A stretch of DNA of 64,000 nucleotides from Prevotella sp. (GTDB lineage: Bacteria; Bacteroidota; Bacteroidia; Bacteroidales; Bacteroidaceae), in NCBI GenBank assembly GCA_017412705.1, contig JAFPWS010000044.1, positions 1 through 64,000 on the forward strand. Direction: 5' to 3'. Below are positions 8,203 through 15,245 of this stretch, in pieces. The stretch's first letter is position 1. Every line of letters begins with the position of its first letter. The position numbers and the translations under genes are program-made. The notes beneath the pieces were generated by a model. The model was not told the origin of the DNA. It saw nothing but the letters and a program-made list of their open reading frames with translations, and did no database searches.

Positions 8203-8439
8203 TTATCGCTTGTCGGGGATGCCGTAGTCCTGCCAGCGCTCCTGAGGATAGTAGCCTTTCAGGGTCTTTTTCGTCTCGGCATAGGAGGCTTTGACGAGAG
8301 TCATCAAGTCGTTCATTTTCTTAACCTTGGGTGAGAGTTCCTCACGCAGACGATCCACCTCTTCGTTGGCTTCTGAGAGCATTGCAACGGTCTTCTCCAT
8401 CTGGTCGATTTCATTGTTGGATACACCACGCTCACCCAT
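8203..8439 (-). pseudogene. Probable C-terminal remnant of a DUF6261-like protein
   Basis: A 78-residue, mostly helical and highly charged sequence ending KGYYPQERWQDYGIPDKR. This ending recalls the C-terminus of a Bacteroidetes family of about 240 residues (DUF6261); that link is from memory and not certain. The same frame continues upstream of the ATG for 17 more sensible codons and is then closed by a TAA, preceded by MLLRS. The N-terminal two thirds are therefore missing. A good terminator follows the stop. Either this is a decayed 3' end or a short standalone coiled-coil protein. The neighbours (Skp-murI upstream in sequence, efflux operon on the other side) give no hint. Confidence 0.45.
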
Positions 8440-8520
8440 CTCTCTTACGTGTTTGCGCAGGCCCTCGATGAGCCTGCTTTTTGTTGTTTTTTAACTTCGC
8501 AGCAGCATAGTATTTAACGA

Positions 8521-10146
8521 TTATTTTACTTTTTCATAACCTTCTGTTTCCATACGTCTGCGGATGAGTTGGCCGATGGTTTTAAGGGGCATCATGCGTT
8601 TCATGGTGGAGCGGACGGGCTGCACATCGTAGAGCAACATGAACAGCAGGGTGAAGGTGCCGATGAGACACATCAGACCGAACATCTCCTTGACGGCCAC
8701 CATGAGCACCTGCACATAGTCAGAGTGGATGCCGCGACTGAGGGCGTCGGCTATCTGGTGACGCAGCCCGTAGCTGTAAAGTCCGGTGCAGACACTCTCG
8801 CCTACGCCGTTGCGGATGAAGCCGCTGACGGTGAGGGCCATGAAGAACGTGGGGAACTCGATGAGGTCCTTCAAATAGATAGTCATCGTGGAGAAGAAGA
8901 TGCCGTAGCCGAAGGTGCGCAGGAACGTAGGCAGCCACAACCGCTCGACATTCAGCGTGGGTGAGACGTAGAAGTACATCAGCACCTGATACATCAATAG
9001 GGCGGCGAAGCCTACGGTCAGCAGTCGTGTGTATTTGAAGCCTAAACGCGGCAGACGTCCCCAGTTAGGACAGCCCTTGCCCCAGAGAATGGTAAAGATG
9101 CAACCGAAGGCATAGCCGAGGATTTCAAACACATAGAACTGTCCGGTAGTCGTGTACCCCCAGTGGAGCACACCACCCGTCAGCGTGTTCTGCAGGGCGT
9201 GAGGCGTGGCGTTCATCACCTCGGCCACGAAGAACATGCCCAAGATGGGAATCAGCCGTGCATGGGGCCAGACACTCGGGTCGATATAGGGATGACGGAT
9301 GTGGCGCATACGTCCGATACAGATTACCAATGATATCGGGAAACTGACGAGGACGGCTCGCCACAGCGGAGAGTCGAACCAATTGTAGTATTCGCCGTAG
9401 GTGAAGAGCCAGATGACCTGCAGCATCAGTGCCGACCACAGCAGGCAACCGAGCCAGTCGAGCGATACCAACGGCAGGCGGAAGGGCATCATGCGCCATG
9501 GATGAGTGCAGGTGTAGATGACCAGCACGACGATGAGCATCAGCCCTGTCATGAACCAGTGCATCATCTGCCATGAGTCGAAGGCGATGGTCAGCTGCTG
9601 GGCTATCCAGTTGCTACCCGGCATGGCTCCTAATATAATAATGTACATGGAGGGCAGGAAGATGCCGAAGTCCTGCTTAGGCGAGAGCCACAGACGGATG
9701 TTGGAGAAACACTCGAACGTGCCGCAGAGCTTGAAGAAGCCTGCGACGTAGCTTATGGCGCAGAGCACAGGTAGCCTCCACTCGCCGAAGTCACCTTCGA
9801 GGAACCACAGGCAAAGCAGGTTGCACACGGCAATGACAACGGCTGCATTGATGAGCAACTGCTGATTGGTGAATCGCAGTTTGTAGCGAAACAGGAACGG
9901 GAAGGGCATGTTTACACCCACTACGCCGCACATGGCCACAAACTGGATGTCCTCGCGCATCAGACCCGTAGCACCCACCATCTGCGACAGGCTGGAGAAG
10001 TAGATGCCGCCCGACAACTGGAAGAAGAGTGCGAAGAGCACGTAAATCCAAGGGCGCACCCGCTCGGGCACCCAGGGATTGAACATCGGCAGGAGGCCCA
10101 CCCCCTTCCCCTCCCCAAGGGAGGGGTGATTATTAGAAAGACTCAT
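8521..10146 (-). CDS. MFS multidrug efflux transporter, EmrB-like (DHA2 family)
   Basis: Inner-membrane drug:proton antiporter of about 541 residues with many hydrophobic segments, consistent with the 14-helix DHA2 family. The core begins near VRPWIYVLFALFFQLSGGIYF. It is the third gene of a tripartite efflux operon: TolC-like channel (11247-12551), HlyD/EmrA-like adaptor (10155-11231) and this pump. The first 20 residues (MSLSNNHPSLGEGKGVGLLP) are translated from a palindromic repeat and do not look like native sequence. The original start may be the internal Met of MFNPWVPE. The gap to the adaptor gene is 8 bases. The substrate cannot be told. Confidence 0.85.
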   Translation of the reverse strand: MSLSNNHPSLGEGKGVGLLPMFNPWVPERVRPWIYVLFALFFQLSGGIYFSSLSQMVGATGLMREDIQFVAMCGVVGVNMPFPFLFRYKLRFTNQQLLINAAVVIAVCNLLCLWFLEGDFGEWRLPVLCAISYVAGFFKLCGTFECFSNIRLWLSPKQDFGIFLPSMYIIILGAMPGSNWIAQQLTIAFDSWQMMHWFMTGLMLIVVLVIYTCTHPWRMMPFRLPLVSLDWLGCLLWSALMLQVIWLFTYGEYYNWFDSPLWRAVLVSFPISLVICIGRMRHIRHPYIDPSVWPHARLIPILGMFFVAEVMNATPHALQNTLTGGVLHWGYTTTGQFYVFEILGYAFGCIFTILWGKGCPNWGRLPRLGFKYTRLLTVGFAALLMYQVLMYFYVSPTLNVERLWLPTFLRTFGYGIFFSTMTIYLKDLIEFPTFFMALTVSGFIRNGVGESVCTGLYSYGLRHQIADALSRGIHSDYVQVLMVAVKEMFGLMCLIGTFTLLFMLLYDVQPVRSTMKRMMPLKTIGQLIRRRMETEGYEKVK

Positions 10147-10192
10147 GGGCAGAGCTATCTGTTAGACTCCCCTCCCTTGGGGAGGGATTGAG
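10101..10192. repeat. Pair of inverted GC-rich palindromic repeats at the adaptor/pump junction
   Basis: A 17-bp core CCTCCCCAAGGGAGGGG at 10110-10126 reappears as its reverse complement at 10169-10185, each itself nearly palindromic. The pair encodes the last residues of the HlyD-like protein (SLPKGGE) and the first of the MFS pump (PSLGEGKG). Confidence 0.75.
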
Positions 10193-11231
10193 GGTAGGCT
10201 TCACATTCCACATTCAGGCCAGCGAGCAGCTTTTGAACGTCCTCAGCATTGTTATCGTCGGTCAGACGGATGCGCACCGGCACGCGCTGCTCCACCTTGA
10301 CGAAGTTGCCTGTAGCATTATCAACGGGAATATGCGAGAAAGCCGAACCCGTGCCACCGGCTATCGACTCTACCTCGCCCATGTATTTCACGCCGGGGAT
10401 GGCATCGGCTTCGATGCTCACTTTGTTGCCCACGGCGATGTGCTTCATCTGTGTCTCGCGATAGTTAGCCACCACCCACACCTGATGGTCATCGACGATG
10501 CTGGCAAGCTGTTGGCCGGGTTGCACCAGTTGGCCCACGTGGATGTCCTTACGCGACATGACACCGTCGCACGTAGCCACGATGACGGTATAACTGAGGT
10601 TCAGTCGGGCGAGGTTCACGGCAGCCTCGGCCACGGAGGTTCCGGCATGGGTCTGCGACAGACGCTGTGCCTGTTCGCTCTGGATGAGGGCTGTTGATTG
10701 CCGTTGCTGCGAGGCCTGTTCGTAGCGGGCCTTGGCTGCCTCGTAGCGGGCACGGGCATTGTCGTACTGCTGACGGGTGACGGCATCCTTCTCAAGCAGG
10801 GCGGCATAGCGTTCGTAGTCGGCACGGGCATTCTCCATATTTACTCTTGCCTCCTCGATGCCAGCCGAAGCCACGCGCACATTCGAGGCGGTGGTGTTCA
10901 TGCCGGCGCTCACTGCCGACGAGCCTGAGCGCGAGCCCCTCAGCCCAGCCTCGGCCTGTGCCAACTGCAACTGATACTCGGCATCCTCGATGACGACGAG
11001 CGTGTCGCCCTGCTTTACGTGTTGGTAATCCTCAAAGCGAATCTCCTTGATGAATCCGCCCACACGGGCATTCAGCGGCGTGATGTTTCGCCACACCTGC
11101 GCATCGTCGGTATATTCCACGTTGCCCCAGTGCACAAAACGGCTGCACACATAGCCTAAGGCCAAAACCATCACTGCGATAATCGCTACATTGTATATTC
11201 TCTTTATCTGTTTCTTGTTCATAATTGTCAT
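10155..11231 (-). CDS. HlyD/EmrA-family periplasmic adaptor of an efflux system
   Basis: Membrane-fusion protein of 358 residues that bridges the inner-membrane pump and the outer-membrane channel. There is one N-terminal transmembrane helix (about 10-30), then EYTDDAQVWRN and the first lipoyl half-motif VGGFIKEIRFEDYQHVKQGDTLVVIED. A long helical hairpin follows (about 85-195, rich in Ala, Gln and Arg), then the second lipoyl half around DGVMSRKDIHVGQLVQPGQQL and a beta-barrel domain. The C-terminal residues YPQSLPKGGESNR come from a palindromic repeat rather than the family. It lies between the TolC and MFS genes in one operon. Confidence 0.9.
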   Translation of the reverse strand: MTIMNKKQIKRIYNVAIIAVMVLALGYVCSRFVHWGNVEYTDDAQVWRNITPLNARVGGFIKEIRFEDYQHVKQGDTLVVIEDAEYQLQLAQAEAGLRGSRSGSSAVSAGMNTTASNVRVASAGIEEARVNMENARADYERYAALLEKDAVTRQQYDNARARYEAAKARYEQASQQRQSTALIQSEQAQRLSQTHAGTSVAEAAVNLARLNLSYTVIVATCDGVMSRKDIHVGQLVQPGQQLASIVDDHQVWVVANYRETQMKHIAVGNKVSIEADAIPGVKYMGEVESIAGGTGSAFSHIPVDNATGNFVKVEQRVPVRIRLTDDNNAEDVQKLLAGLNVECEAYPQSLPKGGESNR

Positions 11232-11246
11232 TCGTTCAATTCGTGG

Positions 11247-12551
11247 TCAAAGAACCCCAGCAATATATTTCATTTTGTAATAGGCATAGACAATGTTGAT
11301 ACGCGCGTCCACCTCCTGTAGTTCGGCATTCAGACGGATGTTCGAGGCATCGAGCATGTCGGTAATCAGTGCCAGTTGGTTCAGGTAGCGGTCGCTCACC
11401 ACCTGATAGTTCTGACGAGCCAGCTCCACGCTCTTCCGCTGGGTGTCGAGGTCGGCATATGACTGCCGGTAGAGCGTATAAGCCTGCTGCACCTGATTGT
11501 CGAGCGTCTCAGCCGTCACGCGCTGGTGCTCCTGGCTGCGCTGGATGCCAACCCTGGCCTGCTGCACCTTCTTGTTTTGCTTGAAGAGCGAGCTGATGGG
11601 GTATTTCACGCCCACGCCCACGTACCAATAATTGATGTTCTTGTCGAGGGGCGGAATGTCGTAGATGAAAGGCCCCGAGAAATTGTCGGCAGCCACCACC
11701 GCCACCTTCGGCATCAGTTCGCTTTTGGCCAGCTTCAGCTGTTGTTCCGCCATCTGTGTAGACAGTTGCGACTGCTCCATCAGAGGCGACGAGGCGATGG
11801 CCGTCTGCTGCCAAACAGCCTCATTGTCGTTGCCGAGTGCCTGGGCAACAATCGTCGTATCGGGCAGTATAGTGACATCCGCCAACCCTAAAGTATTGCA
11901 CAGTTGATGGTTCAGCACCACCTGCTGGTCCTGCAACTTACGCAGCGACAGCCGCAGGTTCTCCATCTGCAGCTCGTAGCGCGTCACGTCGTTCTTGAGC
12001 GCCATGCCCTGCTCGTGCTTCGCCCGGATGTCGTCTATCAGCCTTGCAGTCAGCTCGATGTTCTGCTGCATCACCTGCATACGGTTCTGAATCTTGTAGA
12101 GGTCCAGATACTGGCCGAGAGCCAGGAACCGCTGGGCGTTCGACGACTGCCGCTGCCCCGCAACCGCCATGTCCCGATGCAACTCCGCCATCCTGATGCC
12201 AGCATCGATAGCTCCTCCGGCATACACCACCTGCTGCGCCTCCAGCGCAAACGAGTTGCCGAAGTGCGGCGACGAATAGCCGTTGGCATTCGTGAAGTCA
12301 CGGTCCATCACCACCACATTGCCGTTATACGAAGCCGACAACGTGGCATTCACGTCGGGCAGCCGCTGAGCGCGGGCCGCCTCAATCCCTTTCTGAGCAA
12401 ATTCTACGCTTATCTTCGTTTCCTGAAGAGTCTTGCTGTTGCTTTCCACCAGTTGAAACAAGTCGTCAACTGTCATCCTGCGCTCACTCTGAGCCTTTGC
12501 CACCGTCACAGTGGCTACAACCAACATGAGCGCCAATAATCTCATGTTCAT
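11247..12551 (-). CDS. TolC-family outer-membrane efflux protein
   Basis: Outer-membrane channel of 434 residues. The signal peptide (1-20, ending VAKAQ) is followed by MTVDDLFQLVESNSKTLQETKISVEFAQKG-type sequence, the start of the OEP fold. Two OEP repeats of long helices follow; the second begins near LMEQSQLSTQMAEQQLKLAKS and contains YWYVGVGVKYPISSLF, which fits a barrel strand region. It is the first gene of the efflux operon, with a -7 element at 12578-12585. The adaptor gene starts 15 bases downstream. Confidence 0.9.
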   Translation of the reverse strand: MNMRLLALMLVVATVTVAKAQSERRMTVDDLFQLVESNSKTLQETKISVEFAQKGIEAARAQRLPDVNATLSASYNGNVVVMDRDFTNANGYSSPHFGNSFALEAQQVVYAGGAIDAGIRMAELHRDMAVAGQRQSSNAQRFLALGQYLDLYKIQNRMQVMQQNIELTARLIDDIRAKHEQGMALKNDVTRYELQMENLRLSLRKLQDQQVVLNHQLCNTLGLADVTILPDTTIVAQALGNDNEAVWQQTAIASSPLMEQSQLSTQMAEQQLKLAKSELMPKVAVVAADNFSGPFIYDIPPLDKNINYWYVGVGVKYPISSLFKQNKKVQQARVGIQRSQEHQRVTAETLDNQVQQAYTLYRQSYADLDTQRKSVELARQNYQVVSDRYLNQLALITDMLDASNIRLNAELQEVDARINIVYAYYKMKYIAGVL

Positions 12552-12577
12552 ATATACTTTTTCTTGAAAATCGGCTG

Positions 12578-12585
12578 CAAAGTTA
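12578..12585 (-). promoter_or_regulatory. -7 promoter element of the efflux operon
   Basis: TAACTTTG on the minus strand, 27 bases upstream of the tolC-like start codon. Confidence 0.55.
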
Positions 12586-12740
12586 CTAATTATTCCGATA
12601 AGTTGTAACCTATATACCGCCGATTATTAAGAAACATTAACCATCGAATCGCCTCACAGGCCGCCACATCTTGGTCTGATTTTGCCTTAATATATAATAA
12701 AAGGTGGGGGGGGAATGGAACAATTTATGAAAAGATTTCG

Positions 12741-12748
12741 TAACTTTG
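12741..12748 (+). promoter_or_regulatory. -7 promoter element of the retropepsin cassette
   Basis: TAACTTTG on the plus strand. Transcription would start near 12755, which excludes the upstream ATG at 12715 and selects the ATG at 12778 for the first gene. Confidence 0.6.
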
Positions 12749-12777
12749 CACACGAAAACGATAATACGACAAAGGAT

Positions 12778-12930
12778 ATGGAAGCAATGACAGCAACGAA
12801 CAGGAGTAAAGGCCGCACGGCACGGGTGGTCTCGGCCAGGGTGCGCCTGAGCGGCAGGACGGACAAGCCGAAGAGTGAGATTCTAACCATCAAGGAGTTT
12901 GAACGCCGGGCACAGAATGGGACGCTTTAA
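12778..12930 (+). CDS. Small basic protein preceding the retropepsin-like gene
   Basis: A 50-residue protein, basic in its first part (NRSKGRTARVVSARVRL) and ending TIKEFERRAQNGTL. I do not recognise the family. The frame extends upstream to 12715, but the promoter element at 12741-12748 lies inside that extension, so the start is taken as 12778, preceded by AAAGGAT. Its last 14 bases overlap the start of the retropepsin-like gene in another frame, so the two are almost certainly translated from one message in a coupled way. It could be a binding partner, substrate or leader of the protease. No signal peptide or membrane segment is seen. Confidence 0.55.
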   Translation: MEAMTATNRSKGRTARVVSARVRLSGRTDKPKSEILTIKEFERRAQNGTL

Positions 12931-13318
12931 TGTAAACCTCGGCTCCCTGGCCGACGAGATTGTCACCGAGTGCGATTTCGTTACCTTCGACCAGACACGG
13001 AGGGTGAAAGCCCTCCGAGCCATGTGGGACACAGGCAGCAACGCCACCATCCTCTCCGCGAAACTCATCAGCGAACTGCGCCCTGAACGCTTCGGGCAGG
13101 GTGGCATGACTGGCATCGGCGGACAGTACGAGGGCGACACCTACCTCGTGCACGTCTCTCTGCCGACGGGCGACGTCATCACCTATCAGGAGGTTTACGA
13201 GGCCAACCTCGGCGACTACGACGCCATCATCGGCATGGACATCATCACCCGTGGCAACTTCCACTTGGATTGCGACCACGGCGAAATCCTTTTCTCCTTT
13301 GAACTTCCAAACGAGTAA
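12917..13318 (+). CDS. Retropepsin-like aspartic protease domain protein
   Basis: A 133-residue protein that is almost entirely one retropepsin-like fold. The catalytic motif is DTGSNATILS (about residues 36-45, D-T-G with Asp as the likely catalytic residue). The second hallmark is DAIIGMDIITRGNFHL near residues 102-117, equivalent to the IIG(R/M)D strand of viral and bacterial retropepsins. Such single domains act as dimers. No signal peptide is present, so it is probably cytoplasmic. The start is the ATG at 12917; an upstream TTG at 12899 in the same frame is less likely. It overlaps the 50-residue gene by 14 bases. The biological substrate is unknown. Confidence 0.75.
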   Translation: MGRFNVNLGSLADEIVTECDFVTFDQTRRVKALRAMWDTGSNATILSAKLISELRPERFGQGGMTGIGGQYEGDTYLVHVSLPTGDVITYQEVYEANLGDYDAIIGMDIITRGNFHLDCDHGEILFSFELPNE

Positions 13319-13575
13319 ATCCCCCCCGACGCGATGCAGAAAGTGTGTGAGACGATAGGATTATTTAACGCGGAAGGGCAGTGCAAGCCGAGCGCAGAGC
13401 GGAGTTTGCTCCAGCTATGCCGAGGCGCAGCCTACCCTCGCCCGACAGGGCAATAATTGGCGACAGCGAAGATATAGGCGGGCGGAAGTGCCATGTATTG
13501 TCACTTCCGCCCGCTTTCTTAATACAAGAAGTCATGCTTTTATGCGCTACCCCTGCGCCCCGCTGCCCTCGCACG
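13319..13575 (+). other. Intergenic region with a terminator and a repeat-like fragment
   Basis: After the retropepsin stop, 13376-13460 holds a GC-rich stretch with GCCGAGCGCAGAGCGGAG and the small hairpin GGAGTTTGCTCC. It looks like a dispersed intergenic repeat, although no second copy is in this window. The strong terminator hairpin lies at 13478-13514. I see no gene. Confidence 0.5.
13478..13520 (+). terminator. Strong hairpin terminator
   Basis: GCGGGCGGAAGTG at 13478-13490 pairs perfectly with CACTTCCGCCCGC at 13502-13514 around an 11-base loop and is followed by TTTCTT on the plus strand. It would end the retropepsin transcript. Confidence 0.75.
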
Positions 13576-13863
13576 TCAGCCCGTGCGGCGCAGGCGCTTC
13601 AGGTAGTGGGCGGGGTGAGGCCGTTGTACTGCTTGAAGACGGAGTGGAAGTGGGTGCGGCTGGTGCCGCACTGGTCGGCGACGTCCTCGACGGCGTATTC
13701 GGGGCGGGTGGCCATCAGGCGCTCGGTCTCGCGGACGCGCTGGGTGTTTATCCATACGGAGAACGACTCGTAGCCCTGGGCCTTGACCCACCGCAGCAGG
13801 TGCGACTTGGGCACGCCGGCCTGCTGGGCCACGACCTCGCTTTTCAGGTTGTGCTGCAGGTGG
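13576..13863 (-). pseudogene. Broken AraC-family regulator (C-terminal DNA-binding domain, frameshifted)
   Basis: On the minus strand a clear AraC-type double helix-turn-helix can be read: SEVVAQQAGVPKSHLLRWVK, SFSVWINTQRVRETERLM, VEDVADQCGTSRTHFHSVF and KQYNGLTP. The frame then ends PPTT-stop at 13599. Moving by one base at about 13608, in a C-rich run, continues with HYLKRLRRTG and a stop at 13576, which is how such domains end; a one-base frameshift is therefore likely. On the 5' side the homology stops near 13860, where the sequence becomes the end of a nitroreductase on the opposite strand. The sensor or N-terminal part is gone. The 13599-13931 frame is a chance extension. Confidence 0.65.
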
Positions 13864-14012
13864 CCGCCGTCTCTCAGGTGCTCCATCTGCCCCTGGCCAT
13901 CGTTCCCCTCTGTACCATCGTCATCGGCCATCCCGCCGAGAGTCCTGAACCGAAGAACAAGTGGAAGGCAGAGAACGTGTCGTATAACGATTTTGGAGGA
14001 AAAGCTGAATAA
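13864..14012 (+). pseudogene. C-terminal remnant of a nitroreductase-family protein
   Basis: The last 48 codons before the TAA at 14010-14012 read VSQVLHLPLAIVPLCTIVIG, HPAESPEPKNKWKAE and NVSYNDF. This pattern (IGHPAE.PEPK.KW...VSYN) is the conserved C-terminus of FMN-dependent nitroreductases in Bacteroidetes. The frame remains open upstream, but that part is the antisense of the AraC fragment and is not nitroreductase sequence. The N-terminal FMN-binding three quarters are missing. The two remnants meet at about 13862, indicating a deletion or rearrangement junction. Confidence 0.6.
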
Positions 14013-14022
14013 CGAAATGAAT

Positions 14023-14304
14023 CTATCTTATCAAAGCCCCGACCTCCTTATGAGAGTCATGGCGGCTCACCTTGAAGGTGCAGGTCTTCACGTCAGGACG
14101 ATAAGCGCTCGTGCGGGTATCGGAGTGCGAGGTCCGCTTGTCTAACTGGTCAAAGTGCGAAACCTTCTTTTCGTTGTTAATCACCACCACCACCCTGTCG
14201 TTCTTGACATTGTTGTGATGCTTCTTATTACCGGCCATTGCTGGCATTGCAAATGTGACGGCCATTGTCATCATGGCAACTGTCACCTTATTAAACTTCT
14301 TCAT
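14023..14304 (-). CDS. Small secreted basic protein of unknown function
   Basis: A 93-residue protein with a good Sec signal peptide (about 1-24, KVTVAMMTMAVTFAMPAMAG). The mature part is short, basic and rich in His, Lys and Asp, with KKHHNN and a hydrophobic strand DRVVVVINNEKKV, ending CTFKVSRHDSHKE. No known domain is recognised. A -7 element TAATTTTG lies at 14410-14417, giving a leader of about 100 bases. That leader contains a perfect 7-bp hairpin (CTTCGAC/GTCGAAG, 14383-14402). The protein could bind metal through its histidines, but this is a guess. It ends close to the nitroreductase remnant on the other strand. Confidence 0.65.
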   Translation of the reverse strand: MKKFNKVTVAMMTMAVTFAMPAMAGNKKHHNNVKNDRVVVVINNEKKVSHFDQLDKRTSHSDTRTSAYRPDVKTCTFKVSRHDSHKEVGALIR

Positions 14305-14409
14305 AATCTTCTTCTTTTAATTGTTCAACTTATTGTTAATTAATCCCTGCATTATAGCCGCCCCTTATTATTGCGCGCAACACTTCGACCTTTAAGTCGA
14401 AGAACAGGA

Positions 14410-14417
14410 CAAAATTA
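14410..14417 (-). promoter_or_regulatory. -7 promoter element of the small secreted protein gene
   Basis: TAATTTTG on the minus strand, about 105 bases upstream of the start codon. A perfect 7-bp stem-loop at 14383-14402 would lie near the 5' end of the leader. Confidence 0.5.
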
Positions 14418-14468
14418 TCTTCATCGAACTCAAAATTTGTCAACTTACTCAGTACACTACAAATACGA

Positions 14469-14835
14469 AAATCTTGAAATCGTCCTTCATCCTTCACTCT
14501 CGGAGATGTAACTTATTGTAACATAAAGTGTTAAGTAACTTTAAAGGCAAGGTCAATCTTTCACTTTTCTTTCACTTTTCCTTCACTTATCCTTCACTTT
14601 TTGCTTTGATGGCACCTGAAGGGTAGTTACATTACGACTGAGTACCCTTTACTCGGCATGTAACTGGTGCTTTGTCGGCATGTAAATCATGCTTTCTCGG
14701 CATGAAAGTGAAGGATAAGTGAAAGAAAAGTGAAGGATAAATGAAGGATAAATGAAGGATGAAAGATGACTTAAACAATTGTACTACAATATTTTAACCT
14801 AAAAAAGTGAAGGATGAAGGACGATTTTATGATTT
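14469..14835. repeat. Nested inverted repeat built from 11-bp and 22-bp tandem units
   Basis: The outer arms at 14469-14498 and 14806-14835 are inverted copies matching at 28 of 30 positions. Inside them, 11-bp units of the type TTTCACTTTTC / CTTCACTTATC (four copies, 14559-14602) face the reverse-complement type AAAGTGAAGGA / TAAATGAAGGA (five copies, 14705-14759). The centre carries three 22-bp units, each containing CTCGGCATG or GTCGGCATG (14650-14671, 14672-14693, 14694-14715). A partial unit in the opposite orientation lies near 14624-14645. There is no coding sequence. The 22-bp unit recurs at 55982-56091. Confidence 0.85.
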
Positions 14836-15073
14836 CACGTGAAGATTTTTGCTGAGCAGTTTGACAAATTTGAACCCCGATGAAGGCGTTCTTGAGCCGG
14901 GCGGTGACCTGTCGCGAACCGTCCGCAATCTGGCAGCGCCCCGTCCTCTGACGGTCTCCGCCCCGTCCGGACTCCCCTTCCACCCCACCCTGAAACGACC
15001 TTTGGGCTGGAAATCAAATGCTGCTGCACCCGACATTCATCAGATACAGCAGCATCGCATATACTCTTAATCC
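14836..15073. other. Intergenic sequence without a supported gene
   Basis: GC-rich compared with the flanking repeat. Frames of 60-75 codons exist on both strands but have no start signals, motifs or plausible protein composition. I see nothing I can name. Confidence 0.5.
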
Positions 15074-15226
15074 TTATAGCTGAACGGACTCGTCAAAATC
15101 CTCATCTTCCCAGTTATACTTAGGAGCATTCTCCACTTTTGGAGGTTTCGCGGATCCCAGATGCAACAAATTCCATTTCGTCTTGATATTGACAATCTTC
15201 ATCTCGGGCTTGATATATCTCTTCAT
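15074..15226 (-). CDS. 50-residue peptide gene directly behind the C10 protease gene
   Basis: A short gene with an unusually good ribosome-binding site for this phylum: AGGAGGT (15240-15234, minus strand), 7 bases before the ATG. It starts 19 bases after the stop of the C10 peptidase gene, so the two are cotranscribed. The product begins MKRYIKPEMKIVNIKTKW, has a hydrophobic NLLHLGS segment at 19-25, then KPPKVENAPKYNWE and an acidic tail (EDEDFDE). It has no normal signal peptide. The pattern of a short basic start, a Leu-Leu pair, then Gly/Ser and an acidic end resembles small peptides often seen in Prevotella genomes; the function of those is unknown to me. It could be a protease inhibitor, a substrate or a signalling peptide. 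Confidence 0.65.
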   Translation of the reverse strand: MKRYIKPEMKIVNIKTKWNLLHLGSAKPPKVENAPKYNWEDEDFDESVQL

Positions 15227-15245
15227 AGTGTGTACCTCCTCTTGC

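Noticed and set aside
12715-12777. Earlier start for the small basic protein
   Set aside because: The promoter -7 element at 12741-12748 lies within this stretch, so it cannot be in the transcript from that promoter.
13599-13931. 110-residue AraC protein as an intact gene
   Set aside because: The first 30 residues are antisense of the nitroreductase end and the C-terminus is frameshifted, so it is treated as a remnant.
13488-14012. 174-residue plus-strand protein
   Set aside because: Only the last 48 codons resemble a real family (nitroreductase); the rest is antisense of the AraC domain.
14469-14835. Nested palindrome as a simple terminator
   Set aside because: It is over 360 bases long, has tandem internal units and does not follow directly on a gene end.
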